Assembly (NCBI RefSeq): GCF_000003605.2
Contig: NW_003151755.1
Coordinates: 81,587-145,586, forward strand
Direction of reading: 5' to 3'
Origin: Saccoglossus kowalevskii
Taxonomy: Eukaryota > Hemichordata > Enteropneusta > Harrimaniidae
DNA length: 64,000 nucleotides
Below the pieces are notes generated by a model. That model did no database searches. It had not been told where the DNA came from and was given only the letters and a program-made list of their open reading frames with translations. Positions within the stretch are counted from its first letter, which is position 1; every line of letters begins with the position of its first letter. A program made the position numbers and the translations under genes. Below, in pieces: positions 39,201 to 45,503 of the stretch.

Positions 39201-42200
39201 ATCTTTGTTTATACGAGACCCATATGTCTCGCGAATGCGTGGCGCGACAACTACCGCCATTTAACAATTTGGTCATGCAGTTCTATTTTTACATGTGATG
39301 GATTATCTGTCTGGTATGAAACAAAGAACATCACAACTATGAATGATATTCACCATTACGTGTCTTTTTTTATCTTTTCTTTTATCTAGCGCCCCTCACT
39401 TATGACTACTCTGCACGTTTATTTCACTTGACAAGTACATCTGGTGTGTTTGAAGCTATAGAAATCTTAAATCCGAGTAGATCAGATCGATTCATTTCTC
39501 CATTTCCGTTCTTGCAGTCCGATTTATACAACGTTTCACAACCTGGTGAGTTGCATCTTCATTGTTATTTGGATAATTCAGGGTTACCAGAGAAATCTTT
39601 GCCTGGTGTGTAATAAATGAGAAAGGCTGCATCAGTTAAACTAAATTTAAAAAAAAAAACTTTTTTTATTTGCAGCCCAATTTTTATTTGACAATCACAC
39701 GGAGATGTACTTATGGCAAGGTTGGTGGCCGGAAGACAGAGATGAAGCCCATTATGGTACCGGCTCGGCCAAAATGAGATGGGATCAAGATAGGAAATTA
39801 GCCATGGAAACTGTAATGGATTACTGTCAAGGTGAGTGCCCTGGATTCCAGTCTGTACGGATCCAACCCTAATTCTCAGGGGCGGAGCTACATCACAGAA
39901 CCTTCTACGTTGTTAAACTGCGCACCACTGTACCACGTATTTCTATGGGCTCTGTGTGAACTGCTGTGGAACGCCGGTTGAAGAATTGGTCAAGGAAACG
40001 GCATAAACTCAACGCTAAAGTAATCCTGAGCAATTAAATTCATACAACGAACCGCATAATTGCGTGAAATTAGTTTCGAACAGTCGGTCCGTTTGATTTA
40101 TTGTGCGTTTGTCTTGCCAGACACCTGGTGCGTCGATTGCTTGTTGGCCGATATAACTGTAACAACAAACTGGCTACATTTTAAAAACAATCAGCGACGA
40201 AAAGGCGAAAGTTAATGAGACAAACCATTTTACTCAAAGAAGTGGTTCGAAATATACCGATAACTAAATCCTGTAATAAGCTGGAGCTGCCTGGCACCCG
40301 GGTCTGGCAACCCAGTCTGGCACCCGGGTCTGGCAACCCAGTCTGGCACCCATTTGAGTTCAGGAAGTGGAAGTTTCACTGAACACGCGTTGAGGCACAC
40401 AATGAGCGTTGTTGTGAAAAGCATTTGTGTGTGTGAAATAGTCTGGAGAATTTGTTTTAACAAAATAAAGGTGTTTAGAGCCACCACCGTTGTCTTTAAT
40501 AATCAGCTTTGAAAATTTCTGTATTATATATGCTCTGCCGTTGAGCAAATTACACCAGCTGACACTAGATCATTCTTCAGTGCAACAGGATATCTATTTG
40601 TTTAGCTCAGAAACTGTACAAAACGGCCCTTTTTATGGCCACCACATCCTCCAGAGAGATATACCGTGTTTTAACGAGTGTAACAGTTTTATTTAGCTGT
40701 GGGTCTGTTGCTCTTTTTGTGTCGGTTATTAGTCTTTGTGGTGGTTTTTTTAGTTGGTGTCATCAAATTTGTTATTTTCAGACATTAGGATTTTTATCGA
40801 CACAGAAGAGCTATGCCCCCTATAAACTAGACTTCTTTTTGTTTCAATTTAGTCTTTTTAATGTGATCGCGAAAACTAGCGTGACTGCGAGAGAAATCAC
40901 GACTGGACGCATCTGCAGGCGAAGTAGTTTTAACGATCACGCTAAAAGGACTAAAAGAACATTTAATTATTTTTTTTTTTAAAACAAAAGAGGTCCTGAC
41001 TTTGCCAGTCTAGGTTAATCTTGTATCGGTAATGCTGTTCAGGGGAGTCTCAACAACTATCCGAAAGTACCGTTCTCTGAGAGTTTTCAGCCTGTTTTTA
41101 CTGTGATTGTTTCCAGGCGGTGAAAATGAGCGCCCCAAGAATATGGTAGAATTCATGCGATGCTGTCATTGTTACTGCACATGTGCGTTTACATAGGAAC
41201 AGTGTTCAGAAAACTGGTGTACATTTGAATAAAAGATAACTTTAGTTTTCACACATTTCACTACAAATCTAAATCACGATAATTATACCATAATTGTATT
41301 TTTTTTGCTCACAGAGAAATCTTCTAAAAAGCCAGTTAAAGCTTATATAGTCGACGCTGGACTAGAACCAATGACATTTACAAATTTGTTCCCTTACTGG
41401 CATCATCCCAAAGAAGTGGAAGAACTGAACAGAAAGGTAATAACATTCTTTCAATGTTTAACTTATTTTTACGGATCCTACTAATTAACGTGCGAACATG
41501 CGTGGGGACAAACGAGGAAAAATACCTAACGAGCGGGGCAGCAATCCTTGGCAAATTGTGGCAAATTCTAGCAGCTATTCACACTTTTTAGAATCGATGC
41601 CTGGGCATTTCGGCGAGTCGAGTCCTCATGTTGTTTCGTAATGATAATGAAGTGGCAAGGTATAATGTTTACAATGCTGAGTGCTGTTGGCATCATTGTC
41701 ATTTGTTATGGCCAGGATAATGGTATGATCACCAGTACAGCCATCATTATTACTTAACCTCAGTATCAGAGAATTTACCAATGATGTATGTTTATTTGTA
41801 GGAGGGTAAGACTGGTGATGTTTTGTTAGTCAAGGACGTCCTAGCACAGTTGACCAAATCAAGATATACATTGGAGGAATTAAAAGTGCGCCCTCTACCA
41901 GAAGGTGTAGATCCATCTAAACTTGAAGCATACCTATCAGATGAAGAATTCCAGGTAATCAATGGACCGTTTTCCGTTCATCCTGAGATTCTGTGTTATA
42001 CTTGAAATCAAATGTAAAAACAAGACATAGCGTAGTAGTGACGTTAAAACATCGCAAGAGACTCACAAATGTGAAAACGTTTATGCGTATATTTTCGCAA
42101 TTATTACTGTTCTTTACACATTCGATGATGATCAATTTTGATGATAGAGGGCAGTTTAACACAATATTCCACTCTCAAGGTTCAGCATTGAAATATAAAA

Positions 42201-42828
42201 ACAAAATTTGAATTCAAAATTAAATTGTTAAATTTTTGCAGCTGACGTTTGGTCTGCGTCTTTCACGCAATTAGCGTGATCTTGTAGTAAGCAAAAATCA
42301 TCTATTATCTGCTTATTCTCAAAATACCNNNNNNNNNNNNNNNNNNNNNNNNNNNNNNNNNNNNNNNNNNNNNNNNNNNNNNNNNNNNNNNNNNNNNNNN
42401 NNNNNNNNNNNNNNNNNNNNNNNNNNNNNNNNNNNNNNNNNNNNNNNNNNNNNNNNNNNNNNNNNNNNNNNNNNNNNNNNNNNNNNNNNNNNNNNNNNNN
42501 NNNNNNNNNNNNNNNNNNNNNNNNNNNNNNNNNNNNNNNNNNNNNNNNNNNNNNNNNNNNNNNNNNNNNNNNNNNNNNNNNNNNNNNNNNNNNNNNNNNN
42601 NNNNNNNNNNNNNNNNNNNNNNNNNNNNNNNNNNNNNNNNNNNNNNNNNNNNNNNNNCTTTGATTATTAATCGTAAAAAATTGAACAAAACTCTTCCTGG
42701 ACATATATTGAATGTACATTTTTATTGGTTTATCTTAACAGAAAGTACTGGAAATGTCAAAAGAAGAATTCTATCAACTACCACCATGGAAGCAAAACAA
42801 TCTGAAAAAGGATCATGTACTTTTCTAA
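267..42828 (+). CDS. SVIL: Supervillin, 3' part of gene, 24 coding exons
   Basis: Supervillin is a membrane-associated actin- and myosin II-binding protein of the villin/gelsolin family that organises the cell cortex (spreading, invasive protrusions, cytokinesis in vertebrates). Joining exons at 267-3294, 8037-9060, 12829-12914, 26826-26996, 27403-27547, 28420-28630, 29431-29928, 30748-30906, 31195-31331, 31449-31605, 32194-32339, 33040-33246, 33335-33439, 33602-33707, 36487-36654, 36968-37125, 37594-37699, 38330-38552, 38769-38908, 39390-39545, 39676-39831, 41315-41436, 41802-41954 and 42742-42828 gives one open frame of about 2548 residues. The part from exon 8 on aligns collinearly with what I remember of vertebrate supervillin: gelsolin-like repeats, then headpiece ending [16 protein letters not shown]. 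The visible part already exceeds the about 2214 aa of human supervillin because the disordered N-terminal half is enlarged. The start codon is upstream of the window. Confidence 0.95.
521..808 (+). repeat. In-frame 72-bp coding minisatellite in SVIL
   Basis: Four 24-residue units begin at 521, 593, 665 and 737. Units 1-3 are almost identical in DNA as well as protein (core [15 protein letters not shown]). The fourth is degenerate (core [14 protein letters not shown]). The 72-nt period keeps frame, so copy number can change without breaking the protein. The near-identity of the DNA points to recent expansion. Confidence 0.95.
6745..6930. repeat. Dispersed repeat R1, copy 1
   Basis: Shares the phrase AGACATCAAAAAGTA, then a TGTAARACACTATA phrase, and a downstream phrase ending TTTTTACTTTT, with 47035-47290 in the same order. 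This is a degenerate dispersed family of unknown class. I see no coding sequence or clear ends. Confidence 0.55.
7087..7294. mobile_element. TA-flanked palindromic MITE (family M1)
   Basis: The ends are inverted repeats: CTGTGGAATACTTTATTTTC at the left, and the reverse complement of CTGTAGAATACTTTATTTTC at the right. Further repeats of the word TTTTCGCT extend inward. A TA dinucleotide flanks each end (7085-7086 and 7295-7296), as expected for a TA target duplication of Tc1/mariner-type non-autonomous elements. It has no ORF. Related pieces lie at 17967-18078, 32664-32760, 32804-32940 and 38217-38279. Confidence 0.8.
8037..9060 (+). CDS. SVIL: SVIL exon 2: TQPVT and SILK motif exon
   Basis: Joined to exon 1 in phase (CG|G gives Arg). 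The exon codes for 341 residues. It opens with [12 protein letters not shown] and repeats this theme as [11 protein letters not shown] and [11 protein letters not shown], each preceded by a helix-prone module ([14 protein letters not shown] and [15 protein letters not shown]). The second half carries five [G/S]-I-L-K tetrapeptides at codons starting 8767, 8818, 8875, 8932 and 8983, set in Glu/Arg/Ser-rich linker. The family has TQP-like linker motifs upstream of its gelsolin repeats; the SILK series is not something I remember from vertebrates. Donor AAG|GTCAGT, phase 0. Confidence 0.92.
9061..12828 (+). other. SVIL intron 2
   Basis: GTCAGT...TTTCAG. AT-rich and non-coding until 11889, where a 31-bp minisatellite fills most of the last 940 bases. 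An X-box-like word (ATTGCCATGGTAAC, 12791-12804) lies between the array and exon 3. Confidence 0.85.
11889..12725. repeat. 31-bp minisatellite, about 27 copies
   Basis: Tandem units contain AGTGAAAACCAATATACCCA followed by TAAGTCTATCT. The period is 31 bp, measured from AGTG to AGTG (for example 11957 to 11988). Variant units (CCAGTG starts, ACAAATGTACC, GAAAGCC) recur as blocks near 12327, 12420 and 12640, which suggests duplication of multi-unit blocks. The array ends about 100 bp before SVIL exon 3. Confidence 0.97.
12829..12914 (+). CDS. SVIL: SVIL exon 3 (86 nt)
   Basis: Acceptor TATTTCAG and donor GAAAG|GTAGGA; enters in phase 0 and leaves in phase 2. It codes for [20 protein letters not shown] and on to SPPKTTPER, continuing the ILK-like and proline-rich style of exon 2. 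Because 86 is not a multiple of three, skipping it would break the frame. Confidence 0.88.
13086..13416. repeat. 17-bp minisatellite, about 19 copies
   Basis: The consensus unit is ACTTGAGATGCGCTTCT, most regular at 13260-13416. The 5' copies vary (CATTTGAGATGCGCTTC, AATGGAGATGC), a gradient typical of arrays growing at one end. It begins about 170 bp after SVIL exon 3. Confidence 0.96.
15828..16148. repeat. 31-bp minisatellite, about 10 copies
   Basis: Units run GCTACACATGGATACAATGT followed by ATATTTCATAT, with a 31-bp step (15841 to 15872). One unit near 15905 has a small insertion (ACTAGT). Later units change GGATAC to AGATAC. It is open in several frames only because the unit lacks stops, so I do not call a gene here. 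Confidence 0.96.
17268..17349. repeat. TATTC pentanucleotide microsatellite
   Basis: About 16 tandem copies of TATTC with a single interruption (TCTAATCTATT near 17290). Confidence 0.97.
17680..17966. other. Assembly gap, 287 N
   Basis: A run of N. The sequence right after it is the inner and right half of an M1 palindromic MITE, so the missing bases probably include the MITE's other half. Confidence 1.
17967..18078. mobile_element. M1 MITE, right half, truncated by gap
   Basis: Contains CCTATATTTCACATTCAACT and AATCAGTGAAAATAAATTCC, then ends CTAAAATAAAGTATTTCACAG followed by TA. This matches the inner part and terminal repeat of the 7087-7294 element. Confidence 0.7.
26826..26996 (+). CDS. 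SVIL: SVIL exon 4
   Basis: Acceptor TTTCAG, donor GACAG|GTATAG, phase 2 in and 2 out. It codes for [17 protein letters not shown] through [15 protein letters not shown] to SSSIADR, adding two more TQP motifs and ending in the SIADR block that leads into the conserved RLAALKKNG sequence. Confidence 0.9.
27403..27547 (+). CDS. SVIL: SVIL exon 5
   Basis: Acceptor ATTTCAG, donor GATAAG|GTAAGA. It codes for [20 protein letters not shown] and an acidic linker to MDEVKLRDK. The block resembles the RLxxLxxxGExxWxxR segment that precedes the gelsolin repeats in vertebrate supervillin. Confidence 0.92.
28420..28630 (+). CDS. SVIL: SVIL exon 6
   Basis: Acceptor ACTTGCAG, donor AAAT|GTAAGT. It codes for a predicted helix ([20 protein letters not shown]), then [20 protein letters not shown]. 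The HTVAGKL block corresponds to the FTVAGRM block of the vertebrate protein. Confidence 0.93.
29431..29928 (+). CDS. SVIL: SVIL exon 7
   Basis: Acceptor TTTTAATAG, donor CAGA|GTAAGT, phase 1 in and out. It codes for about 166 residues: a Ser/Glu-rich linker, the [19 protein letters not shown] segment, and the conserved basic block [20 protein letters not shown] followed by an acidic/basic helix ending KRTKKEQ. Vertebrate supervillin has the matching RRVQASKNPLK block just before its first gelsolin-like repeat. Confidence 0.94.
30203..30585. repeat. Dispersed repeat with AGCTCCGCT hairpin
   Basis: Begins with a hairpin, AGCTCCGCT...AGCGGAGCT (30209-30240), followed by GTGATTGTCCGTCGTCCGTG. 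It ends with a second AGCGGAGCT near 30549 and a GCCGAC word. The inverted end words and higher GC set it apart from the intron. It is probably a transposon-derived repeat; the class is unknown. Confidence 0.55.
30748..30906 (+). CDS. SVIL: SVIL exon 8: start of gelsolin-like repeat 1
   Basis: Codes for [20 protein letters not shown], matching the conserved TLAGLASKENFSNVSLR block, then [15 protein letters not shown], the first strand region of gelsolin-like repeat 1. Donor AAAG|GTGTGT, phase 1. Confidence 0.95.
31195..31331 (+). CDS. SVIL: SVIL exon 9: gelsolin-like repeat 1 core
   Basis: Codes for [39 protein letters not shown] and VIEKAK. The LNxGDxFxL...YLWxG pattern is the gelsolin-repeat hallmark. 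Acceptor TTTTCAG, donor GCGAAG|GTAAGA. Confidence 0.97.
31449..31605 (+). CDS. SVIL: SVIL exon 10, GC donor
   Basis: Codes for [20 protein letters not shown] through to [13 protein letters not shown]. This completes gelsolin-like repeat 1 and matches the vertebrate ELATLIQTKRELGCRA block. The frame and the next exon both require the exon to end after GGAG at 31605, where the intron begins GCAAGA rather than GT. No GT lies close enough to serve instead. Confidence 0.92.
31606..32193 (+). other. SVIL intron 10, GC-AG type
   Basis: Starts GCAAGA and ends AAAATATCAG. GAG|GCAAGA fits the strong consensus that GC donors usually need to compensate for the C. The rest holds nothing else notable. Confidence 0.85.
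32194..32339 (+). CDS. SVIL: SVIL exon 11: gelsolin-like repeat 2, first part
   Basis: Codes for [20 protein letters not shown], then [20 protein letters not shown] and KVAMLDSTQ. It matches the vertebrate ELYEAAIIETNCIYRL block. The TDDSLVP sequence corresponds to MDDKLVP. Confidence 0.96.
32340..33039 (+). other. SVIL intron 11 with degenerate array and MITE pieces
   Basis: From 32430 to 32680 there are degenerate tandem copies of a roughly 26-28 bp unit with the core GACCACCTAAGATRGTT. They continue at 32765-32805 after an M1-like half element (32664-32760). A second M1-like piece follows (32804-32940). Confidence 0.7.
33040..33246 (+). CDS. SVIL: SVIL exon 12: gelsolin-like repeat 2 core
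   Basis: Codes for [40 protein letters not shown] and on to [10 protein letters not shown]. This is nearly collinear with vertebrate [17 protein letters not shown] and LAKHLWNGTFDYENCDINP. 207 nt, phase 0 both sides. Confidence 0.98.
33335..33439 (+). CDS. SVIL: SVIL exon 13
   Basis: Codes for [20 protein letters not shown] and [15 protein letters not shown], matching the vertebrate LTEHNETILFKEKFLDW segment. The preceding intron is only 88 nt. Acceptor CTTCACAAG, donor AAAAG|GTATCT. Confidence 0.95.
33602..33707 (+). CDS. SVIL: SVIL exon 14: linker into gelsolin-like repeat 3
   Basis: Codes for [20 protein letters not shown], then [13 protein letters not shown]. The last block matches the conserved ILDGVNVGRGYG of the vertebrate protein. 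Donor ACCG|GTAAGC, phase 1. Confidence 0.96.
34052..34090 (+). CDS. SVIL: Candidate SVIL cassette exon (39 nt)
   Basis: A 39-nt segment lies between a good acceptor (CTGCCTGTCTCTAG) and a donor-like GAAG|GTGAAA. It enters and leaves in phase 1, exactly the phase of the exon 14-15 junction. It would insert [13 protein letters not shown] between VNVGRGTG and YYDKVERRG. It is at the point where vertebrates have GLVEGHDRR in a loop. Splicing is inferred only; it may be alternative or unused. Confidence 0.5.
34263..34517. promoter_or_regulatory. Homotypic cluster of POU octamers
   Basis: Perfect ATTTGCAT words lie at 34263, 34273, 34320, 34437 and 34510, plus the reverse ATGCAAAT at 34473. Most are extended to ATTTGCATATATT. 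Six octamers in 255 bp is far above chance. POU/Oct factors bind this sequence, so an intronic enhancer is possible; a degenerate repeat origin is the alternative. Confidence 0.45.
36297..36444. repeat. Perfect 74-bp tandem duplication
   Basis: Two identical 74-bp copies start CATTTATGTTTATTTATTTT at about 36297 and 36371, each ending CCCCTTGATTAG. The second copy ends about 42 bp before SVIL exon 15, so it lies in the branch-point and polypyrimidine region. Identity is complete, implying recent origin or an assembly artefact. Confidence 0.95.
36487..36654 (+). CDS. SVIL: SVIL exon 15: gelsolin-like repeat 3
   Basis: Codes for [40 protein letters not shown] and [15 protein letters not shown]. 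This matches the vertebrate WHILEFDYSRLPKQSIGQF and EGDAYVVKWKFMV blocks. Acceptor TTTTTCAG, donor GCTG|GTAAGT. Confidence 0.97.
36692..36848. mobile_element. MITE family M2, complete copy
   Basis: Inverted ends CACTGCGAGATC and GATCTCGCAGT flank an AT-rich centre with CATGAAAG and ATGCGTGAAATC words. It is in SVIL intron 15. A related degenerate copy lies at 42005-42328, ending in an assembly gap. Confidence 0.65.
36968..37125 (+). CDS. SVIL: SVIL exon 16: end of gelsolin-like repeat 3
   Basis: Codes for [40 protein letters not shown] and [13 protein letters not shown]. The vertebrate protein has [20 protein letters not shown] and [13 protein letters not shown] here. The frame runs to the first of eight tandem 5' splice sites, CACAG|GTGAGG at 37126. 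Confidence 0.97.
37126..37530. repeat. 49-bp minisatellite repeating the exon 16 5' splice site
   Basis: Units start exactly at 37126, 37175, 37224, 37273, 37322, 37371 and 37420. A diverged eighth starts at 37469. Each unit opens GTGAGGATAACCATGG and closes TTCCCACAG (TTCCCATAG in the first), so every boundary re-creates CACAG|GTGAGG. The antisense 164-aa ORF across it is a by-product of the repeat. Confidence 0.97.
37594..37699 (+). CDS. SVIL: SVIL exon 17
   Basis: Codes for [20 protein letters not shown] and [15 protein letters not shown], matching the vertebrate VQVLQGKEPPCFLQCFQGG and VVHSGRREEEEE. It starts gelsolin-like repeat 4. Acceptor TTCTTTTAG, donor CAAG|GTAACT. Confidence 0.97.
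38330..38552 (+). CDS. SVIL: SVIL exon 18: gelsolin-like repeat 4
   Basis: Codes for [40 protein letters not shown], then [15 protein letters not shown] and ATANQLKER. It matches vertebrate WRLYCVRGEVPVEGNLLEV and LRSRTSMVVLNV. Acceptor GGTTGCAG, donor AAAG|GTGAGA, phase 2. Confidence 0.97.
38769..38908 (+). CDS. SVIL: SVIL exon 19
   Basis: Codes for [40 protein letters not shown] and YNCLID. The FWKALGEK block corresponds to FWDALGRRDRKAYDC. Donor GACA|GTGAGT. Confidence 0.95.
38977..39260. mobile_element. piggyBac-type MITE (family M3), copy 1
   Basis: Inverted ends AGAACGGTGGTCGTTGCGC and GCGCGACAACTACCGCCAT are flanked on both sides by TTAA (38973-38976 and 39261-39264), the invariant piggyBac target. 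It has no transposase ORF. It lies in SVIL intron 19. A shorter relative is at 54081-54205. Confidence 0.8.
39390..39545 (+). CDS. SVIL: SVIL exon 20: gelsolin-like repeat 5, first part
   Basis: Codes for [40 protein letters not shown] and [12 protein letters not shown]. It matches vertebrate APRLFILSSSSGDF and MPFLQEDLYSAPQP. Acceptor TTTATCTAG, donor CCTG|GTGAGT. Confidence 0.96.
39676..39831 (+). CDS. SVIL: SVIL exon 21: gelsolin-like repeat 5 core
   Basis: Codes for [40 protein letters not shown] and YCQ, matching vertebrate [19 protein letters not shown] and IRWASDRKSAMETVLQYC. Acceptor TATTTGCAG, donor CAAG|GTGAGT. Confidence 0.98.
40290..40352. repeat. 26-bp tandem repeat, 2.4 copies
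   Basis: CTGGCACCCGGGTCTGGCAA followed by CCCAGT is repeated twice perfectly, with a third partial copy, inside element X copy A. Confidence 0.9.
40847..40952. repeat. Imperfect inverted repeat inside element X copy A
   Basis: TTTAGTCTTTTTAATGTGAT... pairs with ...GATCACGCTAAAAGGACTAAA. Inner GCGAAAACTA and TAGTTTTAACG extend the arms around a roughly 40-bp centre. It may be a small MITE nested in element X. Confidence 0.55.
41315..41436 (+). CDS. SVIL: SVIL exon 22
   Basis: Codes for [40 protein letters not shown] and K, matching vertebrate [20 protein letters not shown]. Acceptor GCTCACAG, donor AGAAAG|GTAATA. Confidence 0.97.
41802..41954 (+). CDS. SVIL: SVIL exon 23: start of villin headpiece
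   Basis: Codes for [40 protein letters not shown] and [11 protein letters not shown]. The [20 protein letters not shown] block is the N-terminal headpiece subdomain; vertebrate supervillin has [20 protein letters not shown]. 153 nt, phase 0 both sides. Confidence 0.98.
42005..42328. mobile_element. MITE family M2, degenerate copy cut by gap
   Basis: Starts GAAATCAAATGTAAAAACA as in 36719-36740. It later has CTTTCACGCAA, GTGATCTTGTAGT and CATCTATTA, which parallel the right part of 36692-36848. It runs into the assembly gap. Confidence 0.5.
42329..42657. other. Assembly gap, 329 N
   Basis: A run of N in SVIL intron 23, beside an M2 repeat. The flanking exons 23 and 24 join in phase, so no coding sequence need be missing. 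Confidence 1.
42742..42828 (+). CDS. SVIL: SVIL last exon: headpiece C-terminus
   Basis: Acceptor ATCTTAACAG. Codes for [20 protein letters not shown] and LKKDHVLF, then TAA. The LPxWKQxNLKKxxxLF ending is the diagnostic villin headpiece C-terminus (human supervillin ALPAWKQVNLKKAKGLF). Confidence 0.98.
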   Translation, partial: KVLEMSKEEFYQLPPWKQNNLKKDHVLF

Positions 42829-44240
42829 TCGCAGTGGAAAAAAAAGCTTTTCATGGAAATGAATGCAAAGGAATTTTGACTTGCAATTGCTATAGTGGTT
42901 GCCATGGATACAAAAATGTTTTTACGAATGTATGCATTTGCTGATTGTGTTTTGATTATGACTACAAGACGTTACAGAAAGAAAGATGACATATCTGTTA
43001 TGAATCTTGAAATCTTGTTTGATGAAACGTTAAAGATAGTGTGTGTTCATATGTAGTGTATAAAGACTTCATCCTGTTGCTAAATACGCCAAGTCATCAT
43101 GGAATGCCGAGAGGAAATCTACGCATTATATCAACTTCTGTCAAATTATTTTACAAAACTCAAACACCAATGGTCATCTGAACATTGTAGTGATTAATCT
43201 GTTTCCATGGCAACTCACAGCCAGTTTGTGCAATGTATTGTGAGTGTCGTCTGCTGCCATTTTGTATTAGACGTTCATACCACATAGTAACAGTGTCCAT
43301 AGCAACAAGTTAAAACAAATCTGACAATCATTTTAAAACATGTTTTTGACTGTACTTTTGTTACCTTTTTTATATGTAGTTAATTTATATTTTTTGTTTT
43401 TGTTGTTTAATAGTTATAACTCTATGCTGCCTTCAAATAATCATGCAATTTATAATGGTAATGAACCTGCCTTGTGAAATTTGACTCTGTCTTCCAGGTT
43501 TGCCAAATTACAATCCGTTAGCTATGACCTTTGAAAACATTACAAGTATGCTATATTATGATATAAATTGATTTTCAAAGAAGCAAAAATTTAATATCGA
43601 CTCATTCTCTTAAAAACTCACTGTTAGTAAGTTAATTCAGATTGCCCAAAAGATTCTTGGGCGGTTGGTTGAAGTGGTGCTTATATGGTCAAAGGGTATG
43701 AATGAATGAATGAAGGAAGGCCAATAGTGTTACGATGTATAAATGTATGACATTTACAGTTTTTTTTATTCATCTTCCTTCTGGGGTGCTAGAATTCTAC
43801 AATTGTCTGATTTCTGGACTCGGAGATAAACTTGATAACTGACAATCATCTTATTTTGGGTGACTCTTGCGTATCTATGGAATCGGCTTTACAACTTTTT
43901 TTCTGAATTTTTAAGAGACCTTTAATTCAAGCCTATACACCAGTGTATCTATTGAACGGATTGGTTCTTACAGAAGTAGCTTAGACATCTGACTTTGGTT
44001 TGACAAGACTGAACCCAAACAAGAACTGCTTTAAGTTTACAGCTGTTGTAGATGTAACTTTAAAAGTTACAAATATGCTGCAAAGACACTCCAGATAATA
44101 TTATTAACTAACAAACTTAACTTTCAGACTCCCAGCCCACCTTATGTCTTAAGGAGAATGGCCAGTTGGTTGATTTACATTTCAAAATAAATGAACTTAT
44201 TTCTTATATCAATAAAGCTAAATAGCTCCCTCTGTGGTGG
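42829..44240 (+). other. SVIL: SVIL 3' UTR (inferred)
   Basis: Non-coding sequence after the stop. Two AATAAA signals at 44186-44191 and 44211-44216 are the best candidate poly(A) signals, giving a 3' UTR of about 1.4 kb. The exact cleavage site cannot be seen. Confidence 0.6.
44211..44216 (+). terminator. Candidate SVIL poly(A) signal
   Basis: AATAAA in the context ATCAATAAAGCTAAATAG, with a TG/T-rich stretch (TCTGTGGTGGTTTTTATT) downstream, the usual arrangement of a cleavage site. A second AATAAA lies 25 bp upstream. Confidence 0.55.
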
Positions 44241-44394
44241 TTTTTATTCATTGTTTTTTTTAACTTTAATAAAACGTTTTTGATTTGAAATGAGTGGAGG
44301 TTTTTTTGATTCAAACCGTGGAAAGTAACACTAGAGAGTGCTGTTCCTATAAGCGTTGCCAACTGGCAGACTGGTAAGTTTTTATATCATAAAT

Positions 44395-44525
44395 GTAGAT
44401 TTTTTTTGTATTTATATTTCAATTATTGTTTTAAAAAGAATAATCCAACATGTTCAAAGGGTGCTCAATATATATTATCTGCATATCATGGTTACCATAG
44501 CAATGGGTGGATATTTGTAGTTTGT
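44395..44525. repeat. Dispersed repeat R2, copy 1
   Basis: Shares TGTAGAT, CCAACATGTTCAA, ATATTAT and a TTACNATAGCAA word in the same order with 47516-47640, about 3.1 kb away on the same strand. It has no coding content. Confidence 0.6.
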
Positions 44526-45386
44526 GATTTTTTTTTTTGTAAAAAAAATTGTAAAGATAGTAAAAAAAATGAAAATGTCATTTGTGATAAGAAGGAACTT
44601 GAAGATAGTCTGAAAAATATTTGTATTATTGTTTTAGTCGTCAACAGTGTAAATATGTTTCCTTGCACACACCTCTGTATGGAATAGTATAGTCCAGTTA
44701 TCATAGTGTAGTAATGTACCACATCTCGGGGTGGTGAAGAGATTTGGCAGGGTTAGTTTCTGCTTTTATGGGTGAATTTGATTATGTACTTACATCAATC
44801 GCAAATAAAGTCGCCTTGTGTTAAACAGATCACTTTTAGATTCTCATGTTGTCTAGAAATTTTATGCCGGATGAGTGGAAATTCTTATGAAAACGATCAT
44901 TCTTTCTGGGTCTGCTCATGAAAAGTGTAATGCCCCACTCCATCAGTTGGAGTCGAGTTGATATGCTATTCCCGTAGAGAAAAAAAAATAAAATATTTGC
45001 GCCAGTACTTCTTATCATGTACAACTGTACCTCCTATAGCCCAGTTTCGTAACATTATGGGAGGTGCGCCCTCGCATCAGGGCAATAATTTCCCCCACAT
45101 CACGCCTGGCCCAGTTTTCATCAATCAAAACAAACACGTCATAATTACACCTATAAAGTATATGATAAAACCTTTATGAACTGAATATCCTGTCCACAAA
45201 AATTATTACGGAGCTACATTGATTGGCATTAGTGTTTAGTCTTCATAGCAATACTTTAGCGTTTGGTCTTCATGGCAATAAAAACTTGCACAGACAAAAC
45301 ATTGGGATAGATAACTTAGAATCCTTAGGTGAAATGCATACCTGTTTTTTTCTAATATTGAACTAGACAATGAAAGTGATAAGTCG

Positions 45387-45408
45387 TTTTTTTTTGTTTT
45401 TTTTTATT
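45387..45408 (-). terminator. AATAAA plus A-rich tract after the 168-aa ORF
   Basis: On the - strand AATAAA (45408-45403) is followed at once by about 16 A-rich bases broken by one C. It could be a poly(A) signal, or the remnant of a reverse-transcribed poly(A) tail. Confidence 0.35.
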
Positions 45409-45503
45409 TCCAAAGCGCACAAATTGTAGTTGGTTTTAGTTGTTTTTACGTGGCGTTTCCTCTATCAGGCTTGTATACTGGATCCATGAAAGGCCGGTTC
45501 TTA

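Larger units (their letters stand above)
39870..41143. mobile_element. Element X, copy A, with internal insertion
   Basis: The left end AATTCTCAGGGGCGGAGCTA is an imperfect inverted match to the right end (reverse complement ATATTCTTGGGGCGCTC). Inner phrases TATTTCTATGGGCTCTGTG, CTGCTGTGGAACGCCGG, and on the far side CAGGGGAGTCTCAACAACTA and CAGGCGGTGAAAATG, recur in copies B (46126) and C (62632). Between about 40050 and 41015 it carries sequence absent from B and C, including a 26-bp tandem repeat and a hairpin. It has no transposase ORF. Confidence 0.65.
39832..41314 (+). other. SVIL intron 21, mostly an element X copy
   Basis: GTGAGT...GCTCACAG. Most of the intron is element X copy A (39870-41143). 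The last 170 bases show nothing. Confidence 0.75.
41437..42741 (+). other. SVIL introns 22 and 23
   Basis: Intron 22 (41437-41801) shows nothing notable. Intron 23 (41955-42741) holds a degenerate M2-family MITE (42005-42328), then a gap (42329-42657). Confidence 0.75.
44241..45503. other. Intergenic spacer with no called gene
   Basis: AT-rich spacer between the SVIL 3' end and the 45.5-kb ORF. Apart from repeat R2 (44395-44525) and the T-tract at 45387-45405, I see nothing recognisable. Confidence 0.6.

Noticed and set aside
42228-42719. ORFs spanning the second N run
   Set aside because: As above; the gap supplies most of the length.
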